64,000 nt of DNA from Jejuia sp049889775 (GCA_049889775.1 JBMHCT010000005.1:62001-126000); one strand, 5' to 3'. Counted from the first letter of the stretch, positions 45,975-53,922 are shown. The notes: generated by a model not told the origin, from the sequence alone. Translations and numbers: made by a program.

Positions 45975-46394
45975 ATGTTACAGCCTAAAAGAACAAAATT
46001 TCGTAAACAGCAAAAAGGACGTATGAAAGGTAATGCCGGAAGAGGGCACCAACTTTCAAGCGGAACTTTTGGAATAAAATCGTTAGACTCAAACTTTTTA
46101 ACAGCGCGTCAAATTGAAGCTGCACGTATTGCCGCTACACGTTACATGAAAAGGGAAGGGCAGTTATGGATTAAAATTTTTCCAGACAAGCCTATCACAA
46201 AAAAGCCTCTTGAAGTACGTATGGGTAAAGGTAAAGGTGCCGTAGAATATTGGGCAGCTGTTGTAAAACCTGGGCGTGTTTTATTTGAGGTAGGTGGTGT
46301 GCCTTTGGACGTTGCAAAAGAAGCATTACGTTTGGCAGCTCAAAAATTACCGGTAAAAACTAAGTTTATAATTGCTAGAGATTACGAAGCATAA
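45975..46394 (+). CDS. rplP: 50S ribosomal protein L16 (uL16)
   Basis: A 139-residue L16, at the A-site side of the 50S subunit and needed for 5S rRNA-region assembly. MLQPKRTKFRKQQKGRMKGNA, SGTFGIKSLDSNFLTARQIEAARIAATRY and MGKGKGAVEYWAAVVKPGRVLFEV identify it. Usual length. Confidence 0.97.
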   Translation: MLQPKRTKFRKQQKGRMKGNAGRGHQLSSGTFGIKSLDSNFLTARQIEAARIAATRYMKREGQLWIKIFPDKPITKKPLEVRMGKGKGAVEYWAAVVKPGRVLFEVGGVPLDVAKEALRLAAQKLPVKTKFIIARDYEA

Positions 46395-46403
46395 TAATTT
46401 AAG

Positions 46404-46595
46404 ATGATGAAACAATCAGAAATTAAAGAATTATCAGTAACTGAGTTACAAGAAAAGCTTGGTGAAGTAAAAAAGAACTATTCAGATCTTAAGTTATCTC
46501 ATGCAATATCTCCTTTAGAAAATCCAATTCAGTTACGTTCAATGAGACGAACTGTAGCAAGAATTGCAACTGAATTAACTAAAAGAGAACAATAA
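46404..46595 (+). CDS. rpmC: 50S ribosomal protein L29 (uL29)
   Basis: A 63-residue two-helix L29 beside the tunnel exit. KQSEIKELSVTELQEKLGEVKKNYSDLK and SMRRTVARIATEL fit. The second Met (46407) is an equally possible start. Confidence 0.92.
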   Translation: MMKQSEIKELSVTELQEKLGEVKKNYSDLKLSHAISPLENPIQLRSMRRTVARIATELTKREQ

Positions 46596-46606
46596 TTCTG
46601 CTGAAT

Positions 46607-46864
46607 ATGGAAACAAGAAATTTAAGAAAAGAGCGTATAGGAGTTGTTACTAGTAACAAGATGCAGAAGTCTATTGTGGTTTCTGAAGTTAAAAAAGTAA
46701 AGCACCCTATGTATGGTAAGTTCGTACTTAAAACTAAAAAGTACGTAGCGCACGACGAGCAAAATGACTGCAACGAAGGAGATACTGTTAGAATCATGGA
46801 AACAAGACCTATGAGTAAATCTAAATGTTGGAGATTAGTTGAAATAATTGAAAGAGCTAAGTAA
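46607..46864 (+). CDS. rpsQ: 30S ribosomal protein S17 (uS17)
   Basis: An 85-residue S17, an early 30S assembly protein. RNLRKERIGVVTSNKMQKSIVV, KVKHPMYGKFVLKTKKYVAHDE and GDTVRIMETRPMSKSKCWRLV are diagnostic. Eleven bases from rpmC and two before rplN. Confidence 0.96.
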   Translation: METRNLRKERIGVVTSNKMQKSIVVSEVKKVKHPMYGKFVLKTKKYVAHDEQNDCNEGDTVRIMETRPMSKSKCWRLVEIIERAK

Positions 46865-46866
46865 TT

Positions 46867-47235
46867 ATGGTACAACAAGAATCAAGATTAAAAGTAGCAG
46901 ATAATACAGGAGCTAAAGAAGTTTTAGTTATCCGTGTTTTAGGTGGTACAAAAAGAAGATATGCTTCTGTTGGAGATAAGATAGTTGTGTCTGTAAAAGA
47001 TGCTACTCCTAACGGAAACGTAAAAAAGAAAGCAGTTTCTACTGCGGTTGTTGTACGTACTGTAAAAGAAGTAAGACGTCCTGATGGATCTTATATCAGA
47101 TTCGATGATAATGCTTGTGTATTATTAAACCCTGCGGGTGAGATGAGAGGTACACGTGTATTTGGACCTGTTGCTAGAGAGCTTCGTGATAAACAATTCA
47201 TGAAAATTGTATCATTAGCACCTGAAGTGCTTTAA
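46867..47235 (+). CDS. rplN: 50S ribosomal protein L14 (uL14)
   Basis: A 122-residue L14 at the subunit interface, where it also contacts the silencing factor RsfS. Start MVQQESRLKVADNTGAKEV, then GTKRRYASVGDKIVVSVKDA and the end VARELRDKQFMKIVSLAPEVL. Complete. Confidence 0.97.
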   Translation: MVQQESRLKVADNTGAKEVLVIRVLGGTKRRYASVGDKIVVSVKDATPNGNVKKKAVSTAVVVRTVKEVRRPDGSYIRFDDNACVLLNPAGEMRGTRVFGPVARELRDKQFMKIVSLAPEVL

Positions 47236-47248
47236 TACAGAAATTAAG

Positions 47249-47560
47249 ATGGGAAAGCTTAAAATAAAAACTGGAGATACTGTAAAAGTAATTGCTGGAG
47301 ATCACAAAGGATCTGAAGGTAAAGTACAACAGGTATTTATAGATAAGAACAAGGCGATTGTTGAAGGTGTAAATATGGTGAAGAAACATACTAAACCAAG
47401 TGCACAAAATCCTCAAGGAGGCATCGTTGAAAAAGAAGCACCTATTCATGTATCAAACTTATCATTGTTAACTTCTAACGGAGAAACAACAAGAGTTGGA
47501 TATAAAATGGAAGGTGATAAGAAAGTAAGATTTTCAGTAAAATCTAATGAAGTAATATAG
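47249..47560 (+). CDS. rplX: 50S ribosomal protein L24 (uL24)
   Basis: A 103-residue L24 with KOW motif (KIKTGDTVKVIAGDHKGSEGKV at residues 4-25), which starts assembly of the 50S subunit. VKKHTKPSAQNPQGGIVEKEAPIHVSN is the second hallmark. Ends two bases before rplE. Confidence 0.96.
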   Translation: MGKLKIKTGDTVKVIAGDHKGSEGKVQQVFIDKNKAIVEGVNMVKKHTKPSAQNPQGGIVEKEAPIHVSNLSLLTSNGETTRVGYKMEGDKKVRFSVKSNEVI

Positions 47561-47562
47561 TT

Positions 47563-48114
47563 ATGGCATATTCACCAAGACTTAAAGAAGAGTATAAAAG
47601 CAGGGTAATTGCAGCTCTTACAGATGAATTTGGATATAAAAACGTAATGCAAGTTCCTAAGCTACAAAAGATAGTAATATCTAAAGGTGTTGGAGCAGCG
47701 GTTGCAGACAAAAAGTTAATTGACCATGCGGTTGAAGAGTTAACGACTATATCTGGACAAAGAGCCATAGCTACAATGTCTAAAAAGGACGTTGCATCTT
47801 TTAAATTACGTAAAGGAATGCCAATTGGTGCTAAAGTAACTTTACGCGGAGAAAGAATGTATGAGTTTTTAGACCGTTTGGTAACATCTGCACTTCCACG
47901 TGTAAGAGATTTTAGCGGAATTAAAGCTACTGGTTTTGACGGGAGAGGTAACTACAATTTAGGAGTTACTGAGCAAATTATCTTCCCCGAGATTAACATT
48001 GATAAAGTGAACAAAATCTCTGGTATGGATATTACATTTGTAACTTCTGCGGAAACTGACAAAGAAGCAAAATCATTATTAACCGAATTAGGAGTACCTT
48101 TTAAAAAGAACTAA
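47563..48114 (+). CDS. rplE: 50S ribosomal protein L5 (uL5)
   Basis: A 183-residue L5, which binds 5S rRNA and contacts P-site tRNA. YSPRLKEEYKSRVIAALTDEFGY, ISGQRAIATMSKKDVASFKLRKGMPIGAKVTLRG and RDFSGIKATGFDGRGNYNLGVTEQIIFPEI are all present. Complete and typical. Confidence 0.97.
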   Translation: MAYSPRLKEEYKSRVIAALTDEFGYKNVMQVPKLQKIVISKGVGAAVADKKLIDHAVEELTTISGQRAIATMSKKDVASFKLRKGMPIGAKVTLRGERMYEFLDRLVTSALPRVRDFSGIKATGFDGRGNYNLGVTEQIIFPEINIDKVNKISGMDITFVTSAETDKEAKSLLTELGVPFKKN

Positions 48115-48117
48115 GTT

Positions 48118-48387
48118 ATGGCTAAAGAATCAATGAAAGCCCGCGAGGTGAAAAGAGCTAAAACAGTAGCTAAGTATGCTGAAAAAAGAAAGGCTTTAAA
48201 AGAAGCTGGAGATTACGAAGCATTACAAAAGTTACCTAAAAATGCTTCTCCAATACGCAAGCATAATAGATGTAAGCTTACTGGAAGACCTAAAGGTTAC
48301 ATGAGACAATTTGGTATTTCTCGTGTTACATTTAGAGAAATGGCTAATCAAGGCCTAATTCCAGGAGTTAAAAAAGCATCTTGGTAA
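48118..48387 (+). CDS. rpsN: 30S ribosomal protein S14 (uS14), zinc-free form
   Basis: An 89-residue S14 with NRCKLTGRPKGYMRQFGISRVTFREMANQGLIPGVKKASW at the end. It lacks the CxxC...CxxC zinc module of the short form and keeps only one Cys, so it does not need zinc. Three bases separate it from rplE. Confidence 0.95.
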   Translation: MAKESMKAREVKRAKTVAKYAEKRKALKEAGDYEALQKLPKNASPIRKHNRCKLTGRPKGYMRQFGISRVTFREMANQGLIPGVKKASW

Positions 48388-48462
48388 TAAAAGAATTATA
48401 AATTGGTAGAAGGTTCGAGACTGAAGGACAGTTTGGAAAACCATTACCGCAAATTAATAAAT

Positions 48463-48861
48463 ATGTATTCAGATCCAATAGCGGATTATCTTACGCGAGT
48501 TAGAAATGCAATTAGAGCTAACCACAGAGTGGTTGAGATTCCTGCATCTAACTTAAAAAAGGACATTACTAAAATATTATTCGAGCAAGGATATATTTTA
48601 AGTTACAAGTTCGATGATTCAACAGTACAAGGTACAATCAAAATTGCACTTAAGTACAATAAGGAAACTAAAGAGCCTGTAATCAAGAAGATTCAACGTA
48701 TTAGTACACCAGGTTTACGTAAGTATGCGGGTGCTAAAGATCTACCTAGAGTACTTAATGGTCTTGGTATTGCCATTGTATCTACATCTCATGGTGTAAT
48801 GACGGGTAAACAAGCACAAAGAGACAACGTTGGTGGTGAAGTTTTATGTTATGTTTACTAA
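48463..48861 (+). CDS. rpsH: 30S ribosomal protein S8 (uS8)
   Basis: A 132-residue S8, a primary 16S rRNA binder; in E. coli it also represses the spc operon. The ATG at 48463 (MYSDPIADYLTRVRNAIRA) is the standard start; a longer frame from a TTG at 48403 has no family support. RISTPGLRKYAGAKDLPRVLNGLGIAIVSTSHGVM is intact. Its 75-base upstream spacer is longer than its neighbours', but I see no clear structure in it. Confidence 0.96.
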   Translation: MYSDPIADYLTRVRNAIRANHRVVEIPASNLKKDITKILFEQGYILSYKFDDSTVQGTIKIALKYNKETKEPVIKKIQRISTPGLRKYAGAKDLPRVLNGLGIAIVSTSHGVMTGKQAQRDNVGGEVLCYVY

Positions 48862-48876
48862 TAAAGGGAGAAAGAA

Positions 48877-49419
48877 ATGAGTAGAATAGGAAAGAACCCA
48901 GTTGCAATTCCTGAGGGAGTTACAGTAGAAGTAAAAGATAGCGTAATTACGGTAAAAGGAAAGCTAGGAGAATTAACTCAGTCTTTTGACACCGTAAATG
49001 TTAAAGTTGAAGAAGGTAATGTTTTGGTCGAGCGTTCTGCAGAAAACAAGGAACATAGAGCAAAACATGGTTTATATAGAGCACTTGTAAACAATATGAT
49101 TGAAGGTGTTTCTAAAGGATTTACTAAAGAACTTGAATTGGTTGGTGTAGGTTACAGAGCATCAAATCAAGGTCAGAAATTAGATTTAGCTTTAGGTTTC
49201 TCTCACAATATTGTGATGGATATTGCTCCTGAAGTGAAAATTGAAACAGTTTCTGAAAAAGGTAAAAATCCAATTGTTAAACTAACATCTCACGATAAAC
49301 AATTAGTTGGTCAAGTAGCAGCTAAGATCCGTGGTTTCCGTAAGCCAGAGCCTTACAAAGGAAAAGGAATCAAGTTTGTTGGTGAAGAATTAAGAAGAAA
49401 AGCAGGTAAATCAGCTTAA
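48877..49419 (+). CDS. rplF: 50S ribosomal protein L6 (uL6)
   Basis: A 180-residue L6 at the factor-binding site. MSRIGKNPVAIPEGVTVEV, GLYRALVNNMIEGVSKGFTKELELVGVGYRA and RGFRKPEPYKGKGIKFVGEELRRKAGKSA are diagnostic. The ATG is preceded at six bases by GGAG (AAAGGGAGAAAGAAATG), a Shine-Dalgarno-like sequence that most genes here lack. Confidence 0.97.
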   Translation: MSRIGKNPVAIPEGVTVEVKDSVITVKGKLGELTQSFDTVNVKVEEGNVLVERSAENKEHRAKHGLYRALVNNMIEGVSKGFTKELELVGVGYRASNQGQKLDLALGFSHNIVMDIAPEVKIETVSEKGKNPIVKLTSHDKQLVGQVAAKIRGFRKPEPYKGKGIKFVGEELRRKAGKSA

Positions 49420-49429
49420 TAATTGAGTT

Positions 49430-49786
49430 ATGGCATTAACAAAGAATCAAAGAAGATTAAGAATTAAAAGCAGAATTCGCAAGATAGTTTCTGGTACAGA
49501 GGCTAGACCTAGATTAACTGTTTATAGAAGTAATAAAGAAATCTATGCTCAAATAGTTGATGACGTTTCTGGTAAAACCTTAAGCGCTGCATCTTCTAGA
49601 GATAAAGACATAGCGAAAGCTAAAGGAAATAAAAGTGAAGTTGCTGCTTTAGTAGGTAAATCAATTGCAGAAAAAGCTTTGAAAGCAGGTATTGAAACTA
49701 TTTCTTTTGATAGAGGTGGTTATTTATATCACGGTAGAGTAAAATCATTAGCCGAAGGTGCTAGAGAAGCAGGACTTAAATTCTAA
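49430..49786 (+). CDS. rplR: 50S ribosomal protein L18 (uL18)
   Basis: A 118-residue L18 that carries 5S rRNA into the central protuberance. RRLRIKSRIRKIVSGTEARPRLTVYRSNKEIYAQIVDD and FDRGGYLYHGRVKSLAEGAREAGL identify it. Six bases precede rpsE. Confidence 0.96.
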   Translation: MALTKNQRRLRIKSRIRKIVSGTEARPRLTVYRSNKEIYAQIVDDVSGKTLSAASSRDKDIAKAKGNKSEVAALVGKSIAEKALKAGIETISFDRGGYLYHGRVKSLAEGAREAGLKF

Positions 49787-49792
49787 GAAATT

Positions 49793-50317
49793 ATGTATCA
49801 AAAATATAAAAGCGCAGAATTAGTAAAACCAGGTGGATTAGATCTTAAAGATCGTTTAGTTGGTGTGCAAAGGGTTACTAAAGTAACAAAAGGTGGTAGA
49901 GCATTTGGTTTTTCAGCAATTGTTGTAGTTGGTGATGAAAACGGTGTTGTAGGCCAAGGTTTAGGAAAATCTAAAGATGTAGCTAGTGCAATTGCAAAAG
50001 CTGTTGAGGATGCTAAGAAAAACTTAGTTCGTATTCCTATTATCAAAGGAACATTACCACACGAACAAAAAGGTAAATATGGTGGTGCAAGAGTAAATAT
50101 TATTCCTGCAGCTCCTGGTACCGGTGTAATTGCTGGTGGTGCTGTTAGAACAGTTCTTGAAGCCGTTGGTGTACATGATGTATTGTCAAAGTCTCAGGGA
50201 TCGTCTAACCCGCACAACGTGGTAAAAGCAACTTTTGATGCTTTATTGCAATTAAGAGATGCAAATGCAATTGCAAAAGATAGAGGTATTTCACTTGAAA
50301 AAGTTTTTAACGCTTAA
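49793..50317 (+). CDS. rpsE: 30S ribosomal protein S5 (uS5)
   Basis: A 174-residue S5, involved in accuracy and in the mRNA entry channel. LKDRLVGVQRVTKVTKGGRAFGFSAIVVVGDENGVVGQGLGKSKDV and the second domain GVIAGGAVRTVLEAVGVHDVLSKSQGSSNPHNVVKATFDAL are complete. Confidence 0.97.
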   Translation: MYQKYKSAELVKPGGLDLKDRLVGVQRVTKVTKGGRAFGFSAIVVVGDENGVVGQGLGKSKDVASAIAKAVEDAKKNLVRIPIIKGTLPHEQKGKYGGARVNIIPAAPGTGVIAGGAVRTVLEAVGVHDVLSKSQGSSNPHNVVKATFDALLQLRDANAIAKDRGISLEKVFNA

Positions 50318-50329
50318 TAACTATCAACG

Positions 50330-50509
50330 ATGGGAAAAATTAAAGTAACAAAAGTTAAAAGCGCTATCAATCGTACGCAAAGACAAAAAAGAACTTTAGA
50401 AGCTTTAGGTCTTAAAAAGATTGGTCAAGTAAAAGAACACGAGGCAACTCCAAATATTTTGGGAATGATTGCTAAAGTTTCACATTTAGTTTCTGTTGAA
50501 GAAGCTTAA
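50330..50509 (+). CDS. rpmD: 50S ribosomal protein L30 (uL30)
   Basis: A 59-residue gene starting ATGGGAAAAATTAAAG. The product MGKIKVTKVKSAINR then QRKTLEALGLKKIGQ-type sequence (QRQKRTLEALGLKKIGQVKE) is L30, in its standard place between rpsE and rplO. Too short for a default ORF cutoff but clearly coding. Confidence 0.95.
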   Translation: MGKIKVTKVKSAINRTQRQKRTLEALGLKKIGQVKEHEATPNILGMIAKVSHLVSVEEA

Positions 50510-50524
50510 AATATATACTGAAAA

Positions 50525-50977
50525 ATGAATTTAAGTAACTTACAGCCGGCAAAAGGATCGGTAAAAACACAAGGCAAGCGAGTAGGTCGCGGACAAGGTT
50601 CAGGTAAAGGTGGTACCGCTACACGTGGTCACAAAGGCGCAAAGTCTCGTTCAGGATATTCTAAGAAATTAGGATTTGAAGGTGGACAAATGCCTTTACA
50701 GAGACGTGTGCCAAAGTTTGGTTTCACCAATATTAACCGTGTAGAGTATCAAGCCATAAACTTAGATACAATACAAGCGTTAGTAGATAATAAAAAAGTA
50801 AAAGATACTGTGGATTTTAACGCTTTATTTGAAAACGGATTAGCTGGAAAGAACGATCTGGTTAAAGTTTTAGGTAGAGGTGAATTAAAGGCAAAATTAA
50901 AAGTATCTGCTCACAGGTTTTCTGCTTCAGCAAAAGCTGCAATCGAAGCTGCAGGAGGAGAAGCTTTAACTTTATAA
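50525..50977 (+). CDS. rplO: 50S ribosomal protein L15 (uL15)
   Basis: A 150-residue L15 with the glycine- and basic-rich N-terminus (KRVGRGQGSGKGGTATRGHKGAKSRSG) and FEGGQMPLQRRVPKFGF, and C-terminal VSAHRFSASAKAAIEAAGGEAL. It binds late in 50S assembly. Fifteen bases before secY. Confidence 0.96.
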   Translation: MNLSNLQPAKGSVKTQGKRVGRGQGSGKGGTATRGHKGAKSRSGYSKKLGFEGGQMPLQRRVPKFGFTNINRVEYQAINLDTIQALVDNKKVKDTVDFNALFENGLAGKNDLVKVLGRGELKAKLKVSAHRFSASAKAAIEAAGGEALTL

Positions 50978-50991
50978 GATTACATTAACGT

Positions 50992-52341
50992 ATGAAATTT
51001 ATAGAATCAATAAAGAATGTTTGGAAAATTGAGGAGCTAAGAAACAGAATCATCGTTACGTTGAGTCTTTTATTGGTCTATCGATTTGGTGCACAAGTGG
51101 TATTACCAGGTATTGACGCGGCTCAACTTGGTGGTATTGCAGAAAAAGCTGGTGATGGGTTATTAGGATTACTTAATGCCTTTACTGGAGGAGCTTTTGC
51201 AAACGCCTCAGTTTTTGCACTTGGTATTATGCCTTACATTTCTGCTTCTATTGTTGTACAGTTAATGGGTATTGCTATTCCTTATTTACAGAAGCTACAA
51301 AAGGAAGGTGCTAGTGGTCAAAAGAAGATTACACAAATAACACGTTGGTTAACAATTGCTATTTGTTTGGTGCAGGCACCAGGATATTTAGCCAGTTTAC
51401 CAGCTTTAGGAATTCCTCAATCGGCATTTCTTTTAGGAACCGGCGGATTGTTTTATTTCTCATCTATAATCATTTTAGTTACTGGATGTATTTTCGCTAT
51501 GTGGTTAGGTGAAAAAATTACTGATAAAGGTATTGGTAACGGTATTTCACTTTTGATTATGGTAGGAATCATTGCTACGTTACCTCAGTCTTTTGTTCAA
51601 GAATATGCGGCTAGAGTTACAGAATCAAATGGAGGTTTAATTATGATTTTGATTGAGTTAGTAGTTTGGTTTGTAGTTATATTGGCTTCTATTATGCTTG
51701 TTATGGCTGTTAGAAAAATTCCTGTGCAATATGCAAGACGTACTGCCTCTGGTGGTTATGAGAGAGCAGCTGCAGGAGGTTCTAGACAATACATTCCATT
51801 AAAACTAAATGCTTCTGGAGTAATGCCAATTATATTTGCCCAAGCTATTATGTTTGTGCCAGGTTTGATTGGTGGTGCTATGGAAGATTCTAGTGTTGGG
51901 CAATGGCTTCAAACGGAATTTGGTAACAATCTTTTCGGCTTCTGGTATAATGTAGTATTTGCATTATTGATTATCATATTCACGTACTTCTATACTGCAA
52001 TTACAGTACCTACCAATAAGATGGCAGATGATTTAAAACGTAGTGGTGGTTTTATTCCTGGTATTCGTCCAGGTTCTGAAACTGCGGAATATTTGGATAA
52101 AATCATGTCTCAAATAACGCTACCAGGTTCTATATTCTTAGCATTAATTGCGGTGTTTCCGGCGTTTATTGTGAAGTTAATGAATGTACAAGCAGGTTGG
52201 GCATTATTCTTCGGAGGAACATCATTACTAATTATGGTGGGTGTAGCGATTGATACCATGCAGCAAATCAATTCGTATCTGTTGAATAGACATTATGACG
52301 GCTTGATGAAAACTGGTAAAAATAGAAAAGCAGTAGCGTAA
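50992..52341 (+). CDS. secY: protein translocase subunit SecY
   Basis: A 449-residue membrane protein with ten transmembrane helices, the channel of the Sec translocase. LRNRIIVTLSLLLVYRFGAQVVLPGID, FALGIMPYISASIVVQL, GEKITDKGIGNGISLLIM (loop 4-5) and RPGSETAEYLDKIMSQITLPGSIFLALIAVFPAF are diagnostic. In the usual spc-operon place; the SecA partner probably appears in part at 63832. Confidence 0.97.
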   Translation: MKFIESIKNVWKIEELRNRIIVTLSLLLVYRFGAQVVLPGIDAAQLGGIAEKAGDGLLGLLNAFTGGAFANASVFALGIMPYISASIVVQLMGIAIPYLQKLQKEGASGQKKITQITRWLTIAICLVQAPGYLASLPALGIPQSAFLLGTGGLFYFSSIIILVTGCIFAMWLGEKITDKGIGNGISLLIMVGIIATLPQSFVQEYAARVTESNGGLIMILIELVVWFVVILASIMLVMAVRKIPVQYARRTASGGYERAAAGGSRQYIPLKLNASGVMPIIFAQAIMFVPGLIGGAMEDSSVGQWLQTEFGNNLFGFWYNVVFALLIIIFTYFYTAITVPTNKMADDLKRSGGFIPGIRPGSETAEYLDKIMSQITLPGSIFLALIAVFPAFIVKLMNVQAGWALFFGGTSLLIMVGVAIDTMQQINSYLLNRHYDGLMKTGKNRKAVA

Positions 52342-52353
52342 ATTAGATGATAG

Positions 52354-52427
52354 TAGTTAGTCGTTAGATATTAGAAAAGAAAACTAAATAGAAATTTTAA
52401 AGTATAGTTCTAACAACTAAAGACTAA
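52354..52427 (+). repeat. superoperon spacer repeat, copy 0 (diverged)
   Basis: In the secY-infA spacer. GTTAGA at 52363-52368 and TCTAAC at 52409-52414 are inverted, and TTCTAACAACTAAA is shared with the two spacers below. The inner sequence has diverged. Only the frame of the unit is supported. Confidence 0.4.
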
Positions 52428-52444
52428 GAACTAAAAACTAAAAG

Positions 52445-52660
52445 ATGGCAAAACAAGCGGCAATAGAACAAGATGGAACAATTATAGAGGCATTATCTAA
52501 TGCTATGTTTCGTGTTGAATTAGAAAATGGTCACATTGTGACTGCACATATTTCTGGTAAGATGCGTATGCACTACATCAAATTATTACCAGGAGATAAA
52601 GTAAAATTAGAAATGAGTCCTTACGATTTAACTAAGGCTCGTATAACTTATAGATACTAG
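52445..52660 (+). CDS. infA: translation initiation factor IF-1
   Basis: A 71-residue single-OB-fold protein that blocks the 30S A site during initiation. KQAAIEQDGTIIEALSNAMFRVELENGHIVTAHISGKMRMHYIKLLPGDKVKLEMSPYDLTKARITYRY is the full family pattern in short. It lies between secY and rpmJ as in many bacteria. Confidence 0.97.
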   Translation: MAKQAAIEQDGTIIEALSNAMFRVELENGHIVTAHISGKMRMHYIKLLPGDKVKLEMSPYDLTKARITYRY

Positions 52661-52664
52661 CAAG

Positions 52665-52781
52665 ATGAAAGTAAGAGCATCAGTTAAAAAAAGAAGCGCA
52701 GATTGCAAAATTGTGCGTAGAAAAGGAAGACTTTACGTAATAAACAAAAAGAATCCTAGATTTAAACAAAGACAAGGTTAA
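52665..52781 (+). CDS. rpmJ: 50S ribosomal protein L36 (bL36), zinc-free form
   Basis: A 38-residue gene that is too short for a default cutoff. Product starts MKVRASVKKRSADCKIVRR and ends NPRFKQRQG. The zinc ligands are mostly gone: Cys11 is Ser, Cys27 is Asn and His33 is Phe, leaving only Cys14. It is four bases from infA. Confidence 0.95.
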   Translation: MKVRASVKKRSADCKIVRRKGRLYVINKKNPRFKQRQG

Positions 52782-52788
52782 AAATTAA

Positions 52789-52864
52789 GTCATTAGTTTT
52801 TTAGACGTTAGATGAATCTGTTCGAAATCGAGAGGTTTAGGATTCTAACAACTAAAAGCTAACA
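52789..52864 (+). repeat. superoperon spacer repeat, copy 1
   Basis: In the rpmJ-rpsM spacer. Core runs from GTCATTAG through TTAGACGTTAGATGAATCTG and TTCGAAATCG to GGATTCTAACAACTAAA. GTTAGA (52807-52812) is inverted with TCTAAC (52844-52849), and next to it AATC pairs with GATT across a three-base bulge. Confidence 0.7.
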
Positions 52865-52882
52865 ATAGAAACTAAAAACAAT

Positions 52883-53257
52883 ATGGCAAGAATTGCAGGT
52901 GTAGATATACCAAAACAAAAAAGAGGAGTTATATCTTTAACCTATATCTATGGTATAGGTAAAAGTAGAGCTCAAGAAATTTTAGCAACTGCTAAAGTAG
53001 ACGAAAGCACTAAAGTACAAGACTGGACAGATGACGAAATCGGAGCTATCCGTGAGGCTGTTGGATCTTATACTATTGAAGGTGAATTACGTTCTGAAAC
53101 ACAATTAAACATTAAGCGTTTAATGGACATCGGATGTTACAGAGGTATTCGTCATAGAGCTGGTCTGCCGTTAAGAGGGCAACGTACTAAAAACAACTCT
53201 AGAACAAGAAAAGGTAGAAGAAAAACTGTTGCTAACAAGAAAAAAGCAACTAAATAA
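52883..53257 (+). CDS. rpsM: 30S ribosomal protein S13 (uS13)
   Basis: A 124-residue S13, contacting P-site tRNA and the 50S subunit. MARIAGVDIPKQKRGVISLTYIYGIGKSRAQEIL at the start and GCYRGIRHRAGLPLRGQRTKNNSRTRKGRRKT at the end. It is flanked on both sides by the spacer repeat. Confidence 0.97.
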   Translation: MARIAGVDIPKQKRGVISLTYIYGIGKSRAQEILATAKVDESTKVQDWTDDEIGAIREAVGSYTIEGELRSETQLNIKRLMDIGCYRGIRHRAGLPLRGQRTKNNSRTRKGRRKTVANKKKATK

Positions 53258-53270
53258 TAATTAGACATTA

Positions 53271-53345
53271 GTCATTAGTGTTTAGACGTTAGATGAATCT
53301 GTTCGAAATCGGAAGGTTTAGGATTCTAACAACTAAAGCTAACAA
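53271..53345 (+). repeat. superoperon spacer repeat, copy 2
   Basis: In the rpsM-rpsK spacer. Almost identical to copy 1: the shared block from TTTAGACGTTAGATGAATCT to GGATTCTAACAACTAAA differs only at a few bases (CGAGAGG against CGGAAGG, and one A or T less in two runs). GTTAGA is at 53288-53293, TCTAAC at 53335-53340. Confidence 0.7.
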
Positions 53346-53360
53346 CTAGAACAAAAGAAT

Positions 53361-53744
53361 ATGGCAAAGTCAAGTACAAAAAAACGTAAAGTAATAGTAG
53401 ATGCTATTGGTGAGGCTCATGTAACAGCATCATTTAATAATATCATTATTTCATTAACCAATAAGAAAGGAGATGTAATCTCTTGGTCTTCTGCTGGTAA
53501 AATGGGATTTAGAGGATCTAAGAAAAACACGCCTTACGCTGCGCAATTAGCTGCTGAAGATGCTGCTGGTGTTGCATTAGAAGCTGGATTGAAGAAAGTA
53601 AAAGTATACGTAAAAGGTCCTGGTAACGGTAGAGAATCTGCTATTCGTTCTATCCATAATGCTGGTATAGAAGTTACAGAAATCATAGATGTAACTCCAC
53701 TACCACACAACGGATGCCGTCCACCAAAACGTAGAAGAGTTTAA
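53361..53744 (+). CDS. rpsK: 30S ribosomal protein S11 (uS11)
   Basis: A 127-residue S11 on the 30S platform. GEAHVTASFNNIIISLTNKKGDVISWSSAGKMGFRGSKKNTPYAAQLAAEDAA and VYVKGPGNGRESAIRSIHNAGIEVTEIIDVTPLPHNGCRPPKRRRV are the full signature. Confidence 0.97.
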   Translation: MAKSSTKKRKVIVDAIGEAHVTASFNNIIISLTNKKGDVISWSSAGKMGFRGSKKNTPYAAQLAAEDAAGVALEAGLKKVKVYVKGPGNGRESAIRSIHNAGIEVTEIIDVTPLPHNGCRPPKRRRV

Positions 53745-53771
53745 TCACTATTTTATAGTGTTTATCATATG

Positions 53772-53813
53772 AAAAATTAATATCGTCTGATTGTCAGATG
53801 ATATTAATTTTTT
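53772..53813 (+). terminator. intrinsic terminator between rpsK and rpsD
   Basis: AAAAATTAATATCGTCTGA (53772-53790), loop TTG, then the complementary strand (53794-53812) with one G-U pair, and T at 53808-53813. The 19-base-pair stem is the longest in the superoperon. Confidence 0.8.
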
Positions 53814-53816
53814 GCA

Positions 53817-53824
53817 TACATTTG
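53817..53824 (+). promoter_or_regulatory. candidate -7 box of the rpsD promoter
   Basis: TACATTTG, a full TAnnTTTG match, four bases after the terminator. A TTG at 53791-53793 would give a 23-base spacer, longer than usual. The rpsD ATG is at 53923, so the leader would be about 95 bases. Confidence 0.5.
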
Positions 53825-53922
53825 CACACCGAAAAAATTAACAAGTATCAACGAGAGAGTAACGGTTATCGAAGGATAAGATTAAGACCTTAATTCATAA
53901 CTTCTCTCATAAACAATTAAAA

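Noticed and set aside
48403..48462. A longer N-terminus for S8
   Set aside because: No family support for the added residues; MYSDPIADYLTR is the standard start.
52354..53345. Regularly spaced repeats as a possible CRISPR array
   Set aside because: The units are about 75 bases, separated by genes (infA, rpmJ, rpsM), and no cas genes are present.
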